Shown here one piece after another: positions 59,732-64,000 of a DNA stretch of 64,000 bases. Every line of letters begins with the position of its first letter. The first letter of the stretch is position 1. The stretch is from an uncultured Chloroflexota bacterium (GTDB lineage Bacteria; Chloroflexota; UBA11872): the NCBI GenBank assembly GCA_958296175.1, contig OY282448.1, forward strand, positions 2,938,744-3,002,743, written 5' to 3'. The position numbers were made by a program, and so were the translations under genes. Under the pieces are notes generated by a model. That model did not search any database. It saw nothing but the letters and a program-made list of their open reading frames with translations, and was not told where the DNA came from.

Positions 59732-61570
59732 TTACCAGGCCAGGGCGTGGCCGATGGTTCCTTTGGCGGACACGGCGCCGGCAATGACGCCGCCTTCGCC
59801 GCCGAACTGCACGGCCATGGGTTTGCCGTTGGCCCAGTCGGCGGTGACGTCCACCTCGTGGCCGCGGCGTTCCAGCTCGGCCAGAACGTTCGGGTCGACG
59901 CGGCCCTCGGCCACCACGCGGCCGGGGTAGGCGGCGCGCGGGTAGAACGACGAGGGGAAGTGCACCGAATGCACGGTGGGCGCGTCCAGGGCCTCTTGCA
60001 GGTTCATGCCGAAGTGCACGGCGTTCAGGAAGAATTGCAGGGTCCACTGATCCTGCCCGTCGCCGCCGGGGGTGCCGAAGACCATGTGCGGGCGTCCGCC
60101 GCGGGTGACGAGCGACGGGGTGAGCGTGGCGCGCGGGCGCTTGCGCGGGGCCAGGGCGTTTGGCCGCGCGGGGTTGAGATAGAACATCTGGCCGCGCGTG
60201 CCCAGCGGAAAGCCCAGGCCGCGGACGACCGGCGAGGTGCCCAGCCAGCCGCCGCTGGGGGTGGCCGCCACCATGGTGCCCTCCCAGTCCACCACGTCCA
60301 GGTGCGTGGTGTCGCCCAGATGGGCGCTGCCGGCCGCGGGGGCGGGGGCTGCGCCGTCGGCCAGTCCCAAGGCGCGGCGGTTGTCCGCGGCCACGTCGAA
60401 CGCAGCCGCGGCCGTCGGCCCCGCGCCCGCGCCGCCGGGCCGCAGCCGGCGGGAGGCGCGGCCGCCGACCAACGCGCGCCGCTCGTCGGCGTAGGCTTTG
60501 GAGAGCAAGCGCTCGTACGGCGCGTCGTCGAAGCGCGGGTCGCCGTACCACGCTTCGCGGTCGGCGAAGGCCAGCTTGGCGCACTCGATCAGCGTGTGCA
60601 GGTAGTCGGCCGAGTTGTGCCCCATGGCCGCCAGGTCGAAGCCTTCCAGCAGCGCCAACTGCTGCAGGAACACCGGCCCCTGCGTCCAGCCGGAGCACTT
60701 GTGCACGTCCAGGCCGTGGTAGGTCAGGCTAAGCGGGTCTTCGACCTGCGCTTCCCAGGCGGCGAAGTCTTCGTAGGACAGCAGCGCGGCGTGAGCGCGG
60801 CCGCTGGCGTCCGACACGGGGGCGCGGATGAAATCGAGGATGCGTTCGGCGATTTCGCCCTTGTAGAAAGCGTCGCGCGCAGCCTCGATGCCGGCCACGC
60901 GCCCGCGGCCCGCCGCCGCCCGCTCGGCGCGGCAGAGGATGCGCAGCGTCTCGGCCCAGTCGGGGTTGCGGTGCAGCGCGCCAACGGCAGGCGCTCGGCC
61001 GGACGTCAAGTACACCTCGCCGGTGCTGGGGTACTGCTCGGTGAACTTGGCCTGGTTGCTGCGCAGGCTGTCGTGCAGGCTCTGGTAGACGGGATAGCCG
61101 TTCTCGGCCAGCTCGATGGCCGGCTGCACGACTTCGCCGAAACTCAGCCGTCCGAAGCGCGCCAGCGCCAGCGCCCAGGTGCCGACCACGGCCGGCACGC
61201 AGGCGGGCAGGTAGCCGTCGCCGGGAATCAGGTCGAGGCCGTGCTGGCGGCACCAGTCGAGCGTGAAGGCCTGCGGCGACCAGCCCATGCCGCTCAGCGC
61301 ATGCACCTTGCCCTCGCCGGCCGCGTAGACCAGGGTGGGAACTTCGCCGCCCACGCCGTTGCTCTGCGGCTCCAGCAGATTCAGGCAGAAACAGGCGGCC
61401 GCGGCCGCGTCGACCGCGTTGCCTCCCTGCTCCATGATGCGAAACCCGGCCGCCGTGGCCAGATAGTGCCCGGTGGCCACCACTCCGCGCCGGCCCATGA
61501 CGACCGGACGGGTCGTAAACCCGCGGCGCGCGCCCACGCTGCCGTCGCCCAGATAGGTGGTGATGGTCAT
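59732..61570 (-). CDS. ggt: Gamma-glutamyltransferase family protein
   Basis: 612 residues, the single precursor of the Ntn-hydrolase family. GGNAVDAAAAACFCLNLLEP is the start of the large subunit, and T421 in LGDTTHLDVVD is the autocleavage and catalytic nucleophile (TTHxxV signature). TPSLVTRGGRPHMVFGTPGGDGQDQW is the small-subunit oxyanion region. No signal peptide is visible, so a cytoplasmic cephalosporin-acylase/YwrD-like role is possible besides glutathione breakdown. It is 24 bp downstream of the alcohol dehydrogenase gene and probably in the same operon. Confidence 0.9.
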   Translation of the reverse strand: MTITTYLGDGSVGARRGFTTRPVVMGRRGVVATGHYLATAAGFRIMEQGGNAVDAAAAACFCLNLLEPQSNGVGGEVPTLVYAAGEGKVHALSGMGWSPQAFTLDWCRQHGLDLIPGDGYLPACVPAVVGTWALALARFGRLSFGEVVQPAIELAENGYPVYQSLHDSLRSNQAKFTEQYPSTGEVYLTSGRAPAVGALHRNPDWAETLRILCRAERAAAGRGRVAGIEAARDAFYKGEIAERILDFIRAPVSDASGRAHAALLSYEDFAAWEAQVEDPLSLTYHGLDVHKCSGWTQGPVFLQQLALLEGFDLAAMGHNSADYLHTLIECAKLAFADREAWYGDPRFDDAPYERLLSKAYADERRALVGGRASRRLRPGGAGAGPTAAAAFDVAADNRRALGLADGAAPAPAAGSAHLGDTTHLDVVDWEGTMVAATPSGGWLGTSPVVRGLGFPLGTRGQMFYLNPARPNALAPRKRPRATLTPSLVTRGGRPHMVFGTPGGDGQDQWTLQFFLNAVHFGMNLQEALDAPTVHSVHFPSSFYPRAAYPGRVVAEGRVDPNVLAELERRGHEVDVTADWANGKPMAVQFGGEGGVIAGAVSAKGTIGHALAW

Positions 61571-61594
61571 CGGGTCCGCGCTCCTGCCGGCGGC

Positions 61595-62710
61595 TCAGCT
61601 TCCCGGAATCAGCGCCGCGCGGGTGATGTAGCCCTTGTCCTGCTCCTCCATGGCGCGGTCGATCTGGGAGAGCGGGAAGTGGTGGGACAGCACGCGGTGG
61701 AAGGGCAGGCGGTCGACGTTGTCTTCCATGAAGCGCAGCGCGTTGCCCAGGTCGGCGGCGGTGTAATGGGCGACGCCGACCACGGTGATGCTCTTGAAAA
61801 CGATCACGGAAGGGTCGAACTGCGTGTCCCAGCCGACGTTGATGTTGCCGATTTCGAGGTAGCGGCCGCCGGGCGCGGTCATGTCGAGTCCCTCGCGCAC
61901 CACGCCGGGATGCCCCACCAGCTCCAGGGTCACGTCGGTGCCCACGCCGTCGGTGAGGTCGCGCACGGCTTGCACGCGCGCGTCGGGCGTGTCGTATTCG
62001 CGAATGTCCACCACGTCGTCCGCGCCGAAGTCCTTGATGAGGTCCAGCCGCTCGTCCACCCCGTCGATGCCGATGACCTTGGAAGCGCCGCGCGCTTTGG
62101 CCACGCCGGCGGCGTAGACGCCCAGCCCGCCGGCGCCCTGGATGGCCACAGTCTCGCCGAAGGACAGTCCGGCGCGGTCCAGCCCGGAAATCACCTGCGA
62201 AAGCGCGCAGTTGATGCCGGCCACCTGGTCGTCCGTCAGGGCGTCAGGCGTTTTGAACAGCGCATGCTTGGGGCTGAGGTAGTAGTACTCGGCGAAGGTG
62301 CCGCGGAAATGCGGCCACTCGTCGGAGCTGCCGGCGCGGTCGGTCTGGCGCACGGGGCAGGCGTAGGTGTGGCCCTTCAGGCAGGTGGGGCACTGCATGC
62401 AGGGGTAGAAGTACTGGAAGACCACGCGGTCGCCTTCGCGCAGCGGCGCGCCCAGGGCGTCGGCGCCGACGCCCGCGCCCAGCTTGGCGATGGTGCCGGT
62501 GCCTTCGTGCCCCAGCGCCATGGGCGTGGGGCGGCCCATCTTCTTGATGTCGATGTCGCCGCGCCAGTAGTGCAGGTCGGACCCGCACACGTTGGCCATG
62601 CTGATCTTGATGACCGCAGCGCCGGGTTTGGGGTCGGGCACCGGGTATTCCCGCAGGTCGAAGGGTTCTTTGGGCGCGTGGTAGGTGGCGGCAATACCTG
62701 TGTCGGCCAT
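61595..62710 (-). CDS. Zinc-dependent alcohol dehydrogenase
   Basis: 371 residues. Catalytic zinc ligands C42 (NVCGSDLHYWRG) and H68 (ALGHEGTG), structural zinc cysteines C104, C107, C110 and C118 (YPCMQCPTCLKGHTYAC), and the NAD loop GAGGLGVYAAGVAKARGA are all visible. A 15-20 residue insert around the structural zinc and PHFRGTFAEYYYL set it apart from the sorbitol-type enzyme at 27186. GGGAG precedes the ATG. It is the first gene of a two-gene unit with the gamma-glutamyltransferase. Substrate unknown. Confidence 0.92.
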   Translation of the reverse strand: MADTGIAATYHAPKEPFDLREYPVPDPKPGAAVIKISMANVCGSDLHYWRGDIDIKKMGRPTPMALGHEGTGTIAKLGAGVGADALGAPLREGDRVVFQYFYPCMQCPTCLKGHTYACPVRQTDRAGSSDEWPHFRGTFAEYYYLSPKHALFKTPDALTDDQVAGINCALSQVISGLDRAGLSFGETVAIQGAGGLGVYAAGVAKARGASKVIGIDGVDERLDLIKDFGADDVVDIREYDTPDARVQAVRDLTDGVGTDVTLELVGHPGVVREGLDMTAPGGRYLEIGNINVGWDTQFDPSVIVFKSITVVGVAHYTAADLGNALRFMEDNVDRLPFHRVLSHHFPLSQIDRAMEEQDKGYITRAALIPGS

Positions 62711-63006
62711 GCGGGAGCTCCCTGTCGGGTCGCGCAGCGGCGAGGGCGCACGCAAAGCGTATCCTAAAGCGTGCCGAACCCGCCCGCCGAACGCCGCGGC
62801 CCGCGTCCGCCCCGAACCCGGCGGGTTGGCGCGCGGCCCCTGCGCGCCGCGCCTCGGGGCCAGCACGCCGAGCCGCGCAGCCGCCGGGCCGAGGGGCGAA
62901 GCCGCCGGGTCGAGGCACGCAGCCGCCGGGCCAGGCCGTGCAGCCGCCGGGTCGAGCCGTGCAGCCGCCGGGCCGAGCCGTGCAGCCGCTGGGTCGAGGG
63001 GCGCCG
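62711..63006. other. 296-bp divergent intergenic region ending in a minisatellite
   Basis: It separates the alcohol dehydrogenase (leftward) from the SLC13-type gene (rightward). The left half is plain GC-rich sequence; the right half is the 21-bp tandem array. A GTG-started frame (62771-63010) crosses the array and would read as a CSRRxEP heptad repeat ending ATGA over the transporter start. Its coding status is doubtful. Confidence 0.5.
62879..63004 (+). repeat. 21-bp minisatellite, six units, containing the ribosome site of the next gene
   Basis: Six head-to-tail units AGCCGCCGGG(T/C)CGAGxxxxGC start at 62879, 62900, 62921, 62942, 62963 and 62984. They differ mainly in the last six bases. 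The final unit carries GAGGGG (62996-63001), which is the only Shine-Dalgarno-like sequence before the ATG at 63007. Confidence 0.9.
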
Positions 63007-64000
63007 ATGACCATCGACGCTTGGATCGTGGTGGGCTGCATTGCGGGCGCGGTGGTGCTGTTTGCCAGCGAGCGGCTGCGGCCGGAAGGCGTGGGCGCGG
63101 TCGTGCTGCTGACCCTGACGCTCAGCGGCGTGATCGACGGCGCGGACGCGTTCGCCGGATTCGCCAACCCGGCCGTGGTCACGGTGGCCGCCATGTTCAT
63201 CCTCAGCGCCGGCCTGGTGGAGGCCGGGGTGCCGGCGGCGGCGGCCGGGCTGATCGTGCGCTGCGGCGGCGCGCGGCTGACGGTGCTGACGGCCTTGCTG
63301 GTGCTGGTGGTGGGCGGAGTGTCGGCGTTCGTGAACAACATTGCCGCCACCGTGATCTTCATGCCGGCGGCGGTGGCGCTGGCGCGGGCGGCCGACGCCT
63401 CCGCCTCGCGCCTGCTGATGCCGCTGGCGTTCGGGTCGCTGCTGGGCGGGCTGATGACGCAAATCGGCACGCCGCCCAACCTGCTGGCCAGCGAAGCGCT
63501 GGCCGCCGCCGGCCATCGGCCGTTCGGCATGTTCGACTACGCGCCCACGGGCGCGGCCGTGCTGGCCGTGGGGCTGCTGTATCTGGTCACCGTCGGCCGC
63601 CGCCTGCTGCCCGACCGCCCGCAGCTGGAGGCCGACCGCGTGGTGGAACAAACGCGCGCCTACATGGCGGAACTGGGCGTGCCCGCCAGCGCGGGCGTGG
63701 TGGGCCAAACGCTGCGGCAGCTCCGCTGGCGCCCGCGGTTCGACGTGTCGGTGACCGAAATCGTGCGCGACGGACGGCGGAACCGCTTCCCCAACCCCGA
63801 GGACGCCCTGTTCGTGGGCGACGTCGTGCTGGTGCAGGGCGAATCCAACGACGTCTTGCAGCTGGTGCAGGCGGAGGGCCTGGAGTTCCATCCGGAAGCT
63901 GCGCACGTCGCGGCGGACGACGGGGACGGGGACGCCCTGCTGGAACTGGTGGCGGGCCCCGGGTTCTCCGCCCGCGGGCGCAGCATTGCCGACATGAGCT
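63007..64000 (+). CDS. SLC13/DASS-type anion transporter with RCK_C (TrkA-C) domain (partial)
   Basis: 331 codons are visible; the gene runs off the window. Membrane helices fill residues 1-205, with the family signatures SAFVNNIAATVIFMPAAVAL and TQIGTPPNLLASEALAA. A cytoplasmic RCK_C domain follows (about 225-300: QTLRQLRWRPRFDVSVTEIV, then DALFVGDVVLVQGE), and a second one begins at the window end (GPGFSARGRSIADMS). Such transporters move sulfate or di/tricarboxylates; the RCK_C insert is common in the sulfate-associated bacterial subgroup. The ribosome site lies inside a 21-bp tandem repeat. Confidence 0.9.
   Translation, partial: MTIDAWIVVGCIAGAVVLFASERLRPEGVGAVVLLTLTLSGVIDGADAFAGFANPAVVTVAAMFILSAGLVEAGVPAAAAGLIVRCGGARLTVLTALLVLVVGGVSAFVNNIAATVIFMPAAVALARAADASASRLLMPLAFGSLLGGLMTQIGTPPNLLASEALAAAGHRPFGMFDYAPTGAAVLAVGLLYLVTVGRRLLPDRPQLEADRVVEQTRAYMAELGVPASAGVVGQTLRQLRWRPRFDVSVTEIVRDGRRNRFPNPEDALFVGDVVLVQGESNDVLQLVQAEGLEFHPEAAHVAADDGDGDALLELVAGPGFSARGRSIADMS

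Noticed and set aside
62771..63010. 79-residue protein with CSRRxEP heptads
   Set aside because: It is made almost wholly of a minisatellite and Arg/Pro-rich sequence without ribosome site. Kept only as part of the repeat finding.

Overview
The window is visibly GC-rich (about 70 % by eye). Genes are tightly packed in short same-strand runs with many ATGA or GTGA stop/start overlaps, and GTG starts are frequent. The content is that of an aerobic heterotroph with a large accessory catabolic repertoire: enolase-superfamily dehydratase, RraA-like aldolase, Gfo/Idh/MocA oxidoreductases, several metal-dependent hydrolases, phytanoyl-CoA dioxygenase, GH172, gamma-glutamyltransferase and heme A synthesis. 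This fits marine or sponge-associated Chloroflexota (SAR202-like or Caldilineales-like), but no rRNA, tRNA or ribosomal protein gene is present, so the taxonomic guess is inference only.

Layout. 1-1.1 kb: end of a GT4 glycosyltransferase and a Phd/VapC toxin-antitoxin pair with a readable promoter. 1.1-9.3 kb, mostly minus strand: Asp/Glu racemase-like, M24 (DoeA-like) and aldo/keto reductase genes; rtcB; a pair of amidohydrolases, one lacking its metal ligands; ctaB-ctaA with a CoxII-like membrane stub. 9.7-14.4 kb: sugar isomerase/epimerase and Gfo/Idh genes, then two duplicated nuclease-like DUF4268 genes separated by a fragment of the Gfo/Idh 3' end. 14.8-18.2 kb: enolase-superfamily and RraA genes (minus), GH172 (plus). 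18.5-25 kb: Tat-exported M23 coiled-coil protein, hisI, a heptose-activation set (SIS isomerase, GHMP kinase, SDR epimerase) and a convergent restriction-modification pair. 25-39 kb: further catabolic genes, a LutB-LutA fusion, a decayed GmrSD-like gene, an OFA transporter-amidohydrolase-Rieske set and a FIST-domain protein. 39.2-59.7 kb: six paralogous multi-membrane GT-C glycosyltransferases, interrupted by a PhyH gene, an MFS exporter, a small secreted ORF and a quinone reductase. 59.7-64 kb: gamma-glutamyltransferase, zinc alcohol dehydrogenase, and an SLC13-type transporter that runs off the window.

The main discovery is the GT-C array. Five of the six copies carry a run of G at the same codon position, in a cytoplasmic loop just before the last membrane helix. 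The run is G9 in copy 1 and G7 in copy 5, and both genes are frameshifted exactly there. It is G8 in copies 2 and 3, which are open. It is G7+A in copy 6, open with an interrupted run, and absent from copy 4. This is the signature of a slipped-strand contingency family: copies 1 and 5 would be OFF or truncated, 2 and 3 ON but switchable, 4 and 6 locked ON. The copies also differ in the number of 477-bp extracytoplasmic modules and in clustered variable segments, and they share near-identical spacers, all of which point to ongoing recombination. With the heptose genes and the GT4 gene, the window looks like a surface-glycan locus with built-in variability. Sequencing error in the homopolymers is the alternative that must be excluded.
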